A stretch of 64,000 nucleotides of DNA, taken from Candida dubliniensis CD36. Taxonomy: Eukaryota; Ascomycota; Pichiomycetes; Serinales; Debaryomycetaceae. Position 1 is the first letter of the stretch. Each line of letters opens with the position of its first letter. The DNA lies in contig NC_012861.1 in assembly GCF_000026945.1 (NCBI RefSeq), forward strand, positions 1,674,001 through 1,738,000. The letters run 5' to 3'. Below, in pieces: positions 1 through 10,157 of this stretch. The position numbers were made by a program, and so were the translations under genes. The notes below the pieces were generated by a model. That model saw nothing but the letters and a program-made list of their open reading frames with translations, did no database searches and had not been told where the DNA came from.

Positions 1-339
1 ATATATATATAATAGAGGAGTATGTTGTTTGTTAAATCCTCCCTCATATAAATCTCAAATAAAACTGCCCACTATCATCATATCATTAAAATAGAATAAA
101 TAGAATAAACAATTAATAGCATTATTAATAACTCTTCATTAATTCGTAAAACGCATCATACATAAACAACATATTTAAATAAAAGAAAAATAAATGGATC
201 AAACATAGCATCATAACAGACATAGCAACATAACTTAAAAAAATAATAAAAAGAAAATTTTACGAACTAATCCAAAAAGCACCACCAACAGCAACAGCAA
301 CAGTAGCAACAGTAGCAGTAGTAGTAAGTATGTACTTAT
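1..339. other. AT-rich 3' flank of the RGI1-like gene
   Basis: No gene is seen here. The stretch opens with an (AT)n run and ends with an imperfect CAGCAA/GTAGCA triplet array at about 288-331, immediately beyond the stop codon of the neighbouring minus-strand gene, so it probably holds that gene's 3' UTR. Confidence 0.6.
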
Positions 340-945
340 TTACATTGGAATGGATTTATATTCAACATCAACCATAGCTGATTCATTAGTACATGAGACA
401 TCCAATTCCAATCTCCAATGTCTATCATATAAATCTTCTTCTTCTTTACTAAATCCATGATCAGTTTCATCTTTAAATTTCCAAGTCACTTTATTATCAG
501 TTTCAACAATTTCTCCTTTACCAAAATTCAATTCATAACCACAACATTTTTCTAAATCTTTAATTAAATGTTTTTGAATATGATGATGTAAATCACGTCT
601 AAATTTTTTAGAATTTTTATTCATAGTAGGTTTAATTTTTTCAAGATTATTTTGACAACTCTTCATAACAAATGGTGGATAATAATGTAATTTACCATGG
701 AAATAATCAAAATCATTATCCCAAGTTTCATCACGAACAAATGATTCAAATTGGTCCAATTCATCAAATTCTCGAATTGTTGGTGGTAATAATACTTGTT
801 TCATAGTACCTGGTTCATCAACACTTTCAATTGATGTAATTGATGATGATCTTGTTTTAGGAACTGGTTGTAAATGATCCAATGGTTTAATATTGTCTAA
901 ATCTAATGGTAAAGAATCAGATTTAGACTTTTTCTTTCCCGCCAT
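340..945 (-). CDS. RGI1: RGI1/RGI2-like respiratory growth-induced protein
   Basis: The 201-residue product matches the small fungal RGI family, known in S. cerevisiae for a role in energy metabolism during respiratory growth. The family core is visible from about residue 60 to the end: FDELDQFESFVRDET, then DFDYFHGKLHYYPPFV, a HHHIQKHLIKDLE segment and a C-terminal SCTNESAMVDVEYKSIP. The first 50 residues (lysine- and serine-rich) are longer than in the yeast protein and look disordered. There is no signal peptide or membrane segment, so it is probably cytosolic. The ATG follows an AT-rich leader, and about 2 kb of non-coding DNA lies upstream, enough for complex carbon-source control. It may be the gene called UCF1 in C. 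albicans, but I cannot confirm that from sequence. The molecular activity of the family is unknown. Confidence 0.85.
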   Translation of the reverse strand: MAGKKKSKSDSLPLDLDNIKPLDHLQPVPKTRSSSITSIESVDEPGTMKQVLLPPTIREFDELDQFESFVRDETWDNDFDYFHGKLHYYPPFVMKSCQNNLEKIKPTMNKNSKKFRRDLHHHIQKHLIKDLEKCCGYELNFGKGEIVETDNKVTWKFKDETDHGFSKEEEDLYDRHWRLELDVSCTNESAMVDVEYKSIPM

Positions 946-3027
946 GATCGTTAATTTAAATATTTATATATAAAAAAAAAAAGGGTGAGTTAAACTAAAG
1001 TTATATGATTGTGAAATCCAACGTGAATAAAAAATTGTTGATGTGGTTGCAAAAAAAAAAAAGGGTAATATAGCAGCAATAAAATAATTGGAATACTCTT
1101 TTTTCTTTCTATTTGGTTAATTAATTGATTAAATTCAATTGATTGATTGATAGATGAATAAGAAAAGTAGAAAAGAAAAAAAAAAAAGAAATCAAGTTGG
1201 GAAAATTGGTTGTATTTATAGTTTCAGAATTTGTTGATGTGTGTTTAAGGAAAGAGGAGTTGTAACAACAACAATTATTATTCAGGGGGGGGGGGATTGG
1301 GAGAGAGAGAGTGTGTGTGTGTGTGAATGTATGGAGCGGAGTGGAACGAGACGACGACAAGAATTTCTTTTACAACCAAGCAAACATTTACATTTACACT
1401 GCGAGAACAAATTGTTGTGTTGGGTGACTGTCGTGTGATCATGATCAAAGTGGTCATAAAAAATAAAAATAAATCTCCCCACCTTTACATATACTATCTC
1501 TCACCCACCTTCATTATTCACCTTCAATAAACAAATTGCTTTTGTTTTTTCCTTTCAAATCCCATTACGAATCATTCATTCATTCATTGATGAATTTTTT
1601 TTTTTTCAATTGTCTTTCATTTGGTTTTCTTTTCTTTTCTTTTTTTTTCCGTTTAAGTTAATTTGTTTGTAATTATAATCACTGAAATTTTATCTATCAT
1701 TTGAATCTAATATTGTACATGATGAGATTGATTGATCTTATATTAGTGAAAGATGAGATGATGTGAATCTGAGGGGGGGTAGGTGGTCGTGCGCCACTTG
1801 TCAATTTGAGTAATTTGTTTTCTTAAACTGTTGTATTCGACACTTTATCGCACGATTAGAAATTTCTCATTGAGGGAATTCTGTTTTGTTATTGTTAAAG
1901 GTTGGTTTTTGCCCCAGGGGGTAAAAAGAAGTTTTTGTGTATGCGGAGGAAATAGGAGGTAGGTAGTTTGAGAATAGAGCGAGCGAGAGCGAGAGAGAGA
2001 GAGAAAGACATCACCATATGTTCTTTGACTTCTTTCTTTCTTCCCCCCTCCAAAAATAGAAACATACCCCAAAAATTCCCCAAAAAAAAAAAATCGAATG
2101 AGGAGAACAACAACAATAATATTCACAACAAAAACAATAATGATGATGATGTGAAAACCTCACGTTATTTTTTTTCTGTTTATTGTGCCTAATTGTAATT
2201 TACAATTCACCATATACATTTGGTAAACTAATCAGTTAGTTAGTTAGCTAGCACCCATCTGATTTTAACCAGATATCTTTGACGAAAAGTAAGATTTTCA
2301 CGAAATGATTTGACTGATCTCATCTACAGTGTACTCAGGGAAGAATGGGAATTGCTTGTATGATTCAATTTCTTCTTCTTTATTCACATATAACTCCATT
2401 CTTTAATTTTTTTTCTCCCTATTGAATAACAGTTTTCTGATTCAAACTATGTCCTGTTCATAAAAAGTTACTTATAATAATTAATTGATTATTTTCTTTT
2501 ATTCGTTGGTTATATGTCAAGTTTCAAAAACACATAAGAACAACAATAACAGTGCTTTCAATATTTGATTTGATTTTGATTATTTCCTTTGTTTACATTG
2601 TTAAAAGAATAATGTGTCAACTTTTCAAATATGATCTGTAACGCTACCACCTGCGGTTTTTGTGGATTATTTTAACGTTTTATCAAATCACCCTTAAACG
2701 TAGGTCAATGCAACTTCTTCATTCTTTGAAAAATTCTGTATATTTATTTATACTAATGACTCAGAGTCATTCGTATCCCTCATTCACACTTGTTAATACA
2801 TCTATCTATCTATCTATCTATCTATCTATTTCATCACATGTAACATATTTCTTTTGTTTGATTGTGTGTGTGTGTGTGCATAGTTTACAAAATGGAAACC
2901 AGGAAAAAGAAAAAAAAAAAAAAAAAAATTTTCGCTAGTGTGTCTTTAATGAAAAGACCCCAATCATCTTTAACCAAACAAACAAATCAAATAAAACCCA
3001 AAACTTTTCCTTCATCAACATATTGGT
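946..3027. other. Divergent intergenic region between RGI1-like gene and TIM22
   Basis: No convincing gene is found in these 2.1 kb. It holds many simple tracts: a G-run at about 1285-1294 followed by GA and GT dinucleotide runs, a GAGA tract near 1980-2005, an (ATCT)n array near 2800-2830, a GT run near 2863-2878 and A-runs. A CCCCAGGGG palindrome at 1912-1920 contains a Mig1-like CCCCAG and a stress-element-like AGGGG core, which would suit a glucose-repressed RGI gene, but this is weak evidence. Short open frames here are built from these simple repeats and are not called. Confidence 0.6.
2757..2769. promoter_or_regulatory. Gcn4/AP-1-type site (TGACTCA with overlapping inverse)
   Basis: The bases read TGACTCAGAGTCA, a full Gcn4 consensus TGACTCA abutting a second half-site GAGTCA, about 260 bp upstream of TIM22. 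Gcn4 activates amino-acid biosynthesis and other genes in yeasts. Whether it acts on TIM22 or is chance is unknown. Confidence 0.4.
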
Positions 3028-3582
3028 ATGAGTTTATGGGGTGTATATACGGGGCCACAACCCCCTAAAAAACTGTTACAAGAAATGACTCAAGAAGAAC
3101 AAGCAGAAGAAGGAGCTCGACAAATGATTGGATTTATGAATTCATGTCCTGGTAAAACAATAATGGCGGGAGTTTCTGGATTTGCCTTGGGTGGGTTTTT
3201 CGGATTATTTATGGCATCTATGGCATATGATACTCCAATTGGAACTGATGCTGTTAAACATATATCGGAATTACCATTTAAACAACAAATGAAATTACAA
3301 TTTACTGATATGGCAAAAAGATCATATTCATCAGCGAAAAATTTTGGTTATATTGGTATGGTTTATTCTGGAGTCGAATGTACTATTGAAAGTTTACGAG
3401 CAAAACATGATATATATAATGGAGTTAGTGCTGGATGTATTACGGGAGCTGGATTAGCTATTAAAGCAGGACCTCAAGCAGCATTAGTTGGTTGTGCTGG
3501 GTTTGCTGCATTTAGTTTGGCAATTGATATGTATTTGAATAGTGATGCAGCTCCACCACCTAAAAATGATTATGATATATAA
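3028..3582 (+). CDS. TIM22: Mitochondrial inner-membrane translocase subunit Tim22
   Basis: This is the channel-forming subunit of the TIM22 (carrier) translocase, which inserts multi-spanning proteins into the mitochondrial inner membrane. The 184-residue length is close to the yeast protein. The Tim17/Tim22/Tim23 pattern is clear: a glycine-rich first membrane segment at about 44-65 ([18 protein letters not shown]), then [17 protein letters not shown] at about 105-121 and a glycine/alanine-rich pair at about 133-170. The family signature [17 protein letters not shown] is present. Cysteines sit at 40, 118, 137 and 156; yeast Tim22 carries an intramolecular disulfide, and C40 with one of the loop or TM cysteines could serve that role. 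There is no cleavable presequence, as expected. An in-frame upstream ATG is absent, so the [10 protein letters not shown] start is preferred. Confidence 0.95.
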   Translation: MSLWGVYTGPQPPKKLLQEMTQEEQAEEGARQMIGFMNSCPGKTIMAGVSGFALGGFFGLFMASMAYDTPIGTDAVKHISELPFKQQMKLQFTDMAKRSYSSAKNFGYIGMVYSGVECTIESLRAKHDIYNGVSAGCITGAGLAIKAGPQAALVGCAGFAAFSLAIDMYLNSDAAPPPKNDYDI

Positions 3583-3790
3583 GAGAAAGAAAGTAGTAAG
3601 GATTTTGTTCATTGGTTGTTATTAGACTTGTACATATTATACATAATTATTGTGTTTTAGAAGGTGGAAAAGAGGGAGGTGGGAGGTTGTTGTTGTTGTT
3701 GTTGTTGTTGTTATAGGATATTAATACAAATACAATAATTAAAAATGGGGGGGTCCTTTGGTCTTTCTTCTTTTTTGGGTTTATCAATGG

Positions 3791-4459
3791 TTAACAAAAG
3801 TAATAACAATATTGATACTTGAAATCAGCAACTATCAAAGAACTTATAAGAAATGATATAATCAATATAATTATCCCCCATATCAAATATTTTTGTTGAT
3901 AATAGAATGTCTGGAAGTTGCCGTGTTCTTGATTTTCATTTTGTGATCGTAATCGCAGTATATTACTTTTCACATTATTTAATAATTCTTGTTCTTCTTG
4001 TTCTTCTTGATCAAGTATATTAGTGGTATTAATTCGAATTAAATGATTAGAAATATCATTTAATTTTTGTTCAATTATTATCAATTGTTCTTCTTCATAT
4101 GTTTCCAATTCATTAAGTTCATGAATTAATTGTCGTAATTTGTTCTTTATTCGATCCTTAATTGTAGAAGTTCTCGGTATTCTTACATGTGGTAACGGTA
4201 GTGGTACTGGTGCTGGTGCCGGTGCTGGTGCTGGTGCTGGTGCTGAAAGATTATTGTTTACTAGTCGTGACAACAATGAAGATGTGGTTGGTTTCGTTGT
4301 TGGTGGTGGTAAAGGTTCAATTGACGTGGATTGTTGTAAACTACCCGATGGTTGTCGTTGTTGTTGTTGTTGTTGTTGTGGTCGTCTCGTTGGTAAATAT
4401 GTCAATGGTAATGGATCTCCTAAATTGACTGAATCGGTCTTGTTATGTCGTTTACTCAT
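3791..4459 (-). CDS. Tail-anchored proline/glutamine-rich protein of unknown function
   Basis: I do not recognise this protein. From the ATG at 4459 it is 222 residues: a glutamine run (about 28-35), a proline/threonine-rich stretch, an (Ala-Pro)n run at about 80-92, then a helical, coiled-coil-like part (IKNKLRQLIHELNELETYEEE onward, about 105-190) and a single hydrophobic segment near the C-terminus (YLIWGIIILIISFLISSLIV) with a short tail. This is the layout of a tail-anchored protein of the ER, Golgi or mitochondrial outer membrane, such as a SNARE-like or tethering factor, but no SNARE motif is evident. The frame is open for 50 more codons upstream to an ATG at 4609; that extension is lysine-rich and low-complexity, so the internal ATG is preferred. 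It is convergent with TIM22. Confidence 0.55.
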   Translation of the reverse strand: MSKRHNKTDSVNLGDPLPLTYLPTRRPQQQQQQQRQPSGSLQQSTSIEPLPPPTTKPTTSSLLSRLVNNNLSAPAPAPAPAPAPVPLPLPHVRIPRTSTIKDRIKNKLRQLIHELNELETYEEEQLIIIEQKLNDISNHLIRINTTNILDQEEQEEQELLNNVKSNILRLRSQNENQEHGNFQTFYYQQKYLIWGIIILIISFLISSLIVADFKYQYCYYFC

Positions 4460-6261
4460 ATTAGCATTGTTGTGATAAATATTTTTAATATTTTCTAAAG
4501 AATTTCGAATATACTGGATTTGGATTTTGGTGGAGGTTTTTGTGGATAAGATAGTTTTTTTTTTTTTACTTCTTGAAATTTTGTTTGGCTTGGTTTGTTT
4601 TGGTTTCATGTTTTCTTTTTTTTTTCTGTTGTTGATGAGATTTATTGAATGTGTGGGCCAGTTTTTATTGAACTTGCGCGTTAAAAACCATTTCTGATGG
4701 AGTAGTGTGTATTGTTCAAAAAAAATAGTCTACATCGCGTTTTGTTGATGATGATAGAGGAACTGATATGAGGTTATGATGTTGTAAGTGTGAGTATAGA
4801 CGTATACCAGAGTTTAACAAGTTGATCTTTATTAGCATTTCCTAGTGTAGGGTTTTTTTTTTGATTAAGTTATATGAATTGTAGAATTGAATGAGAATTT
4901 TTAAAAATTTTTGATTATTTCATGAAATATTTGTCAAAAGTTCCGATTAAAAACTTGGAAAACAAATCTTGATAATTCTTCACTTACTCAATTTACATAA
5001 TCTACAATCTTACTTCTTTACCTCCTATAAATCGATAGTTATCTCACAAAGAAGATTTGTTGGCCATTTCCCCACACAACAACAACAACGACATACTAAA
5101 ATTATAATCTAGATCATAATAATAATAAATAACTATCAAAAATAATAATTGTGTCGTGCATGATATCGAAACCTCGCTTATAAATTAAACCGAAACATCG
5201 CTACCAACTTTTAAGCTTTTGTGTAATGACCATATAACCCCCAATAGTAAAAGAAATTTGGACCAATAAAAACTACAAAGCCAAGACAAGAAATAGAAAA
5301 GCCGAGAAAAATTAAGTTGATTAATACTACTCATCTTCTTCTTCATCTTCATATTATTATTATTATTATTGAGAATGACATGGTTATTTTCAATATATAA
5401 TAACCAATAATTAGTACTACCACTATTCTTCCTATTGATATGAATATTATTTCTATGTACTCCCTTGTTGTTATTGGTTGGGGTAACGAAAAAAGCAACT
5501 GCTAATGCTACCATTTTCTCCTTCTTCAATAGGAAATTATTTCTTATATTACTAGGTTTAAGTTAGTGGCAAGTTTAATGTTACATTTAGTTTTTAGTGA
5601 AAATGTAGTTACTATGACTATTTAATCAACTCAAATTATCCTTCTGTCTCTAATTTTTTTTTTTTTTTGGGTCTAAGGTGATAACGTTACAATTCCATTT
5701 ACTGTTAGTGATTGTTTATAAATTGAAGTATTATTGGTGGAATTTGCTTTAATAATTGACAATAGTAAATTTGAAAGGAGTCATTTAATATTTGCGTGTG
5801 CTTTACTTAAAAAACAGGGGGAGTTGTATTGTATAAGAGATTTTTGTACAACGAAAGGGAATTCCATTTTACACACGACACGACAAAGTATTAAAGGAAA
5901 CAACTAAAATTAAAACTAAAACTAATTAAGAAAGAAACAAAAGCAAAACATTTTTTGTCCCGCCCCAGAAAAAAAAAAAAAAACGAAGAACGAAAAATTA
6001 GACATACAAAAATATATCAGTGTATTTTACTTATATTACTTACATTACATAACATTCCCAATTAAAGAATTACAAACTCCATATCCTCCTCCTCCTCCTC
6101 CCAAAAGAAAATTCTTTCACTTGCTTTACTTTTTTTTTTTTTCTATACAGATCAGACAACTTGATCTTCTTCTTCCTTTAAACGTCTATCCTTCAAAATC
6201 ATTCCTTAGATTTTATTCATTCCTTTGATTATTAGTCACTCCTTTAAGTATACTATTCATT
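4460..6261. other. Intergenic region upstream of the glutaredoxin-fold gene
   Basis: No recognised gene is found in these 1.8 kb. A 114-codon minus-strand frame at 5185-5529 is listed separately as doubtful. Other contents are T-runs, a TATTAT/ATAATA array at about 5350-5371, a CCTCCT run at about 6080-6100 and pyrimidine-rich sequence just ahead of the plus-strand gene at 6262. Confidence 0.5.
5185..5529 (-). CDS. Doubtful small ORF with a hydrophobic C-terminal segment
   Basis: A 114-codon frame with an ATG at 5529 (a second at 5514 gives MVALAVAFFV). It has an asparagine run from a simple repeat and one hydrophobic stretch near the end (FYFLSWLCSFYWSKFLLLLGV). I recognise no family. It lies alone in a long intergenic region, and the composition is close to that of the surrounding non-coding DNA. 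It could be a small membrane protein or a chance frame; conservation in sister species would decide. Confidence 0.2.
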   Translation of the reverse strand: MKKEKMVALAVAFFVTPTNNNKGVHRNNIHINRKNSGSTNYWLLYIENNHVILNNNNNNMKMKKKMSSINQLNFSRLFYFLSWLCSFYWSKFLLLLGVIWSLHKSLKVGSDVSV

Positions 6262-7272
6262 ATGACAGTAAGAAAAGCCAGAACTGCTTCATTTTATATT
6301 GATATTGAGAAGAATGGATTTCTAGATGATGATGATATTGCTTACAAACAACAACTAGAGAAACAATTACAATTACACCAACAACGCGGTGGTGGTGGTG
6401 GTGGTGGTGGGAGTGGTAGTAATGGGAAAGGAAGGAAAGGAGAATCCATAACTCTTACCATATTAGTGTTGTGTATATTATCATTAACATATTTCATTTA
6501 TGGTTATGGATCAACTATATTAATGAATAACAATTTACAATTGGATAAATCAATTTTACTTTCTTCAGGTTTAGGATCACCCGAGATCTCTATATTGACA
6601 CAAGAATTGATTAATAATTATGATGAAATGAATAATGGTGGTATTGGATTAATGGTATCTGATGAATTAAAAGAAGAATTAAAACAACAACAACAATATT
6701 ATTCTCAACCAAAAGTAGCCAATATATTACTGTCTAATGATGGTACTACCAAACAAGAAAATCAAGGATATCCAGCAACTAATAACAACAACCAAGATAA
6801 TGATAATGATAATGAAGATGAAGATTACAATAGAAAGACCCTTAACAACATCAACGAAATTAATAGCAAGATTAACAACAATTTTGAAGATGATAATGAT
6901 AATGATAATGATACTCAAAATGGAAATTATAATGATGTTGAAACCATTCAAGCCAATCTTAAAGAAATGTTTGCCATTAGTCCTATGGTTGTACTTTCTC
7001 CAACTAATCAAATTGATGAATTACAAACCATTCTTACAAAATTGAATATTAATCCTCAACCAAAATTTATTAATTTATCTAAACATCCTAATTATTTAAA
7101 TATTAAACAATATTTAAAGAAAATTTATAATATTGATGAAGATGATCATATTCCTAAAGTATTTTTAGGTGGGATTCCTATTGGTGATAGTAATAAAATT
7201 ATTGAAATGTATAAAGAGAATCAATTGATTAGTCATTTAAGAGAAAAGGGTCAAGGATTAATAAATATTTAA
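6262..7272 (+). CDS. Type II membrane protein with a glutaredoxin-like domain lacking the catalytic cysteine
   Basis: The 336-residue product has a cytosolic N-terminus with a polyglycine run (about 44-51), one membrane anchor at about 62-86 (ITLTILVLCILSLTYFIYGY), an asparagine/aspartate-rich linker (about 130-235) and a C-terminal domain of about 100 residues. That domain resembles the monothiol glutaredoxins Grx6/Grx7 of the yeast secretory pathway in layout: a strand SPMVVLSP, a helix DELQTILTKL, and the cis-Pro region and strand IPKVFLGGIPIGDSNKIIEMY with a final helix. Where Grx6/Grx7 have the CPYC/CSYS-type active site, this protein reads SPTNQIDEL, and the only cysteine I see is in the membrane anchor. 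It is therefore probably redox-inactive, or it has another role such as lumenal scaffolding. The family assignment is by pattern and moderately sure; the missing cysteine is directly visible. Confidence 0.7.
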   Translation: MTVRKARTASFYIDIEKNGFLDDDDIAYKQQLEKQLQLHQQRGGGGGGGGSGSNGKGRKGESITLTILVLCILSLTYFIYGYGSTILMNNNLQLDKSILLSSGLGSPEISILTQELINNYDEMNNGGIGLMVSDELKEELKQQQQYYSQPKVANILLSNDGTTKQENQGYPATNNNNQDNDNDNEDEDYNRKTLNNINEINSKINNNFEDDNDNDNDTQNGNYNDVETIQANLKEMFAISPMVVLSPTNQIDELQTILTKLNINPQPKFINLSKHPNYLNIKQYLKKIYNIDEDDHIPKVFLGGIPIGDSNKIIEMYKENQLISHLREKGQGLINI

Positions 7273-7636
7273 AAAGATCATATTAGATTTGGATTCAATT
7301 TGTTAAAGGATTTTTATTTTGGTTTTTAAGGTTTCTGTTTTATTGGTTTAGATTCATTTTTTTTTTTTATATTCATTTGTTGCTTATGTTAATGTTCTTG
7401 TTCAATATCCGTTCCTCCTCCCCCTCCCCTCCCATACCATTCGTTTGTTTCAATATCCGTGTTTCGTGTTTGTGTGTGTGTGTGTTTTCTTTTTTTTTTT
7501 TTTACTATTTTATGTTAATGAATATATACTTTAAACGTTTATTATTTAAACTCTAGTATTGATTCTATGGAAGACAGTTTTGATAACTCCAATTTACTGG
7601 TTCTAATTAATTGAATAATATTAAATAGTCACATAC
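7273..7636. other. Convergent 3' intergenic region
   Basis: This lies between two converging stop codons. It contains T-rich and C-rich tracts and a GT run, consistent with overlapping 3' UTRs. No gene is seen. Confidence 0.6.
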
Positions 7637-8083
7637 TTAGGTACTTAGGTAAACAGGTGGTGGTGGTGAGGGTAGTAGTACATTTTCTGGTCTATTCAGG
7701 GCGTGGAAATTCCCTTGTTTATCAAACCGTCCCAAATCATTGTCATTTGGAGTTTGTGTATATGGCGGAACATAATCATTTTCAGGATTTGTCATTGTTC
7801 CCAAACTTTGTTGTTGTTGTTGTTGTTGTTGTTGTATACTAACAACACTTTGGTGTCTATTGCGAGATTGCAAATTAATTGAACCTAATGTTGTACCCGA
7901 TGTGTTATTCTTCTGTTTCGTTTGATTTTTTGACTTTTGAGATCCACGACCGAGCATCGAAACAAATATGACTATGGCAATAAATATGAAAATCCCAATC
8001 CCAATACCGGAACCTGAATAAGCACTTCTTTTAGATAATTCAACATATTGATCTTGGGTATAATGATGATATACTAAAAGCAT
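7637..8083 (-). CDS. RCR1/RCR2-like single-pass membrane protein (Rsp5-interacting type)
   Basis: The 148-residue protein has a short N-terminus, one membrane segment at about 25-45 (GSGIGIGIFIFIAIVIFVSML), a basic stretch, a polyglutamine run and a C-terminal signature VPPYTQTPNDNDLGRFDKQGNFH. That signature corresponds to VPEYTETANENDLGFYDERGEFH of the yeast RCR family. Rcr1/Rcr2 act in the endosome-vacuole system and affect chitin deposition and plasma-membrane protein sorting; their PY motifs bind the WW domains of the ubiquitin ligase Rsp5. Here PPPPVY near the C-terminus is a PPxY motif. An RSP5 gene lies at 52449-54920 in this window, but that distance is not evidence of linkage. A decayed paralogue lies at 17584-18146. 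Family confidence is good; which RCR it matches is not resolved. Confidence 0.8.
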   Translation of the reverse strand: MLLVYHHYTQDQYVELSKRSAYSGSGIGIGIFIFIAIVIFVSMLGRGSQKSKNQTKQKNNTSGTTLGSINLQSRNRHQSVVSIQQQQQQQQQSLGTMTNPENDYVPPYTQTPNDNDLGRFDKQGNFHALNRPENVLLPSPPPPVYLST

Positions 8084-9499
8084 TCCTTTTCTTCTTTTCT
8101 TGATGAAGTTTAGGGATTAGAAAATATAGTTTTCTAAAGATATTCTATTTTGAATCCTTCTTCTATATATATACCACTTCCTTCTTTCTACTATCTCGTA
8201 AAAATTATACAATGCCTACAATAAAGGGAAAAGAGGGAAGCACAGGGGCGGGAAATTAATGTACATTTTTTGCTAACCTTGTTGATTATGTCATAGTTTA
8301 GAAAAGGTAGGTAGTTAATTATTTATCTATTAGATACTTGCTTTGTATTAAATACATGACGTTGTTGTTGCTTAATAGAATAAGAACTAAGTTTAGATTG
8401 AAAAAGAGAATCATGAATGGAATCTAAAAAAAAATCAAAGAAAAATATTAGCCGTCTTTTTGCCAAGAATATATTACACCTCCATCCATCTATCTAATCT
8501 ATAGCCAACAAGAAAAAGGTCATCAATCAATCAATATTCACACACACACACACATGGATCTTAAGTTTAAGACTCAAAGCAAGTAGTAGAGTATTCTCCA
8601 CCACCACTAAAGAGCATATTGTACAAAAACATTAATGAAGACAATATGACACGTTTGATTCCCTTTCTTAATTTCCCTATCTATAAATTAAAAATTGATC
8701 ATCAAATGAAACTGAACTCAGTACGGTTATTTCTTCATCTTCTTGTTCCAATTATAATTTATCAACAATTGCATAATATACTTTAAAATACAAAATTGTA
8801 GATAATTAGGCATTTTTAAAATTTGAAGCAATACTTTGCATCATTTACAATTTACGAACTTTATAATCTAGGGTATAATAATTTAATCTTTACTAATGAT
8901 AGTATTATATGTACCAACTCTCAATAGTTTCATAGCTTATTATCGTTATATATAAATGAATAAATAATAAACGTGAAAATTTGATTCATTTGTTAAGAGT
9001 AATAGTAATATAAAACATAAGTATTGTAAACTAACAATGATAAAAAAGGATTCATCGAACTCCTCCTGAAATGAATTTGAAATGACGGTATATGGAGATA
9101 TCATAGATCCCTATGTAACGTGCACAGAGTGCTGACCTGTATATTACTATGTAGATCGGATTATGTAATCAAGATTTGTTAGTGTTAGGGTTGTTGGCTA
9201 AGGACTGCATAGAAGGTGTTTCTTCTTCTTCAAGCTAATGTCTTTATTGGATATAGCGGATAAACTTGTGAACCTCCGACTTATGGTCATTGGCGTTATC
9301 GTACGATCCTGAAGCGTCTTTGTCCTACCCCTCCCCTTCATGAGCTCGAAGTGGAGAAGTCCGAATGTGGGCTCGGTCAGTTACGGATTAGCGTAATATA
9401 AATATGGGTTGGAATCCCCTTGGGATTGGATTTGGAAATAGGAATTAACTACAACTGGAATACACGCTTATATACAGGATTCATATTAACAAAATCCAT
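8084..9499. other. Intergenic region left of the retroelement relics
   Basis: I see no gene. There is a (CA)n run at about 8539-8552. From about 9080 to 9420 the composition becomes more GC-rich than the surroundings, which may mark an older mobile fragment, but I find no readable protein domain there. Confidence 0.4.
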
Positions 9500-9950
9500 G
9501 AAAATTTCCATTTTTTTTTTCCATCGCAACAGGCGCAGTTGGTAAAAACAGTGAGGTCGTCAGCGAACGCTGTGAATTTCACTCTCTGTTTTTTGCCAAC
9601 TTGCACTCCTTTTAGTTACTTTCTTAAATTTTGAAGTAGAGGTAGGTTCTAGACCGAGAACAAAAAGAAAGGGTGACATAGGATTGCCCTGCCTTACTCC
9701 TTTACCTAACTTGAATACTTCTGATTTTTTGTTGTTGATTATTATTTGACCCGTGTGATCACAGGTTATAGCCATACAGAAATCAATTGTATTTTTACCA
9801 ATGTTCATCTTTAGCAAAGTCTAATATGACCGCTGCTTGAGTATTCGTTTTTTCGATTTCCTCCAATGCTAATGTACGGGATACATAAATTGATCCACTA
9901 TCACTAAGATTGAATTTGTTTGTTTCCAAAAAATCTCCCGTCCGGGAAAA
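9500..9950 (-). pseudogene. Fragment of an L1-type LINE reverse transcriptase (Zorro-like)
   Basis: Reading on the minus strand, three frames give pieces of a non-LTR reverse transcriptase. One is SIYVSRTLALEEIEKTNT followed by QAAVILDFAK (about 9800-9895), the region that leads to the first catalytic Asp. Next is LGKGVRQGNPMSPFLFVLGL (about 9640-9710), the fingers/palm signature GVRQGDPLSP. Last is FTAFADDLTVFTN, with the catalytic Asp pair at 9556-9561. The expected residues between LDFAK and GVRQG are mostly deleted, and frameshifts separate the parts, so it is dead. Candida albicans carries L1-clade elements called Zorro, and this is most likely a relic of that type. The right edge meets the gag relic near 9950; the left edge is unclear. 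Confidence 0.75.
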
Positions 9951-10145
9951 TCACTGTTGGAAAATAAAATTACTATCGATAGTTGGATGAATTTGAGTGG
10001 ACTGCACAGAAGAAGTTGATTCAGTAGTTGTGGATTCTTCTGGTGGATGAACAATATATTCAGTGTTAGTTTGGGACAGAACTGGCGTAGAAGACTCAGT
10101 TTCTGTTCTGGTTCTTTTATTAGCTCTTCTAGATGATGTAGACAT
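9951..10145 (-). pseudogene. Truncated gag start of a copia-type element
   Basis: An ATG at 10145 lies only about 12 bp inside the end of the LTR at 10158-10514 (minus-strand reading), the expected place for a gag start. It opens a serine/threonine-rich frame (MSTSSRRANKRTRTETESST) of 64 residues that stops abruptly where the LINE-like sequence begins. No capsid core remains. The identification rests on position after the LTR, not on a recognised domain. Confidence 0.5.
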
Positions 10146-10157
10146 TAATACAGATTA

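Noticed and set aside
2802..2830. CRISPR-like or regulatory repeat (ATCT)n
   Set aside because: It is a simple tetranucleotide microsatellite, and CRISPR is not expected in a fungal nuclear genome.
4140..4475. Plus-strand frame with Gly-Ala and Cys runs
   Set aside because: It is the antisense of the (Ala-Pro)n and polyglutamine repeats of the minus-strand tail-anchored protein.
7627..7637. 5' splice site GTATGT at the end of the RCR-like gene
   Set aside because: It directly follows the stop codon, and the encoded C-terminus with PPxY already matches the family.
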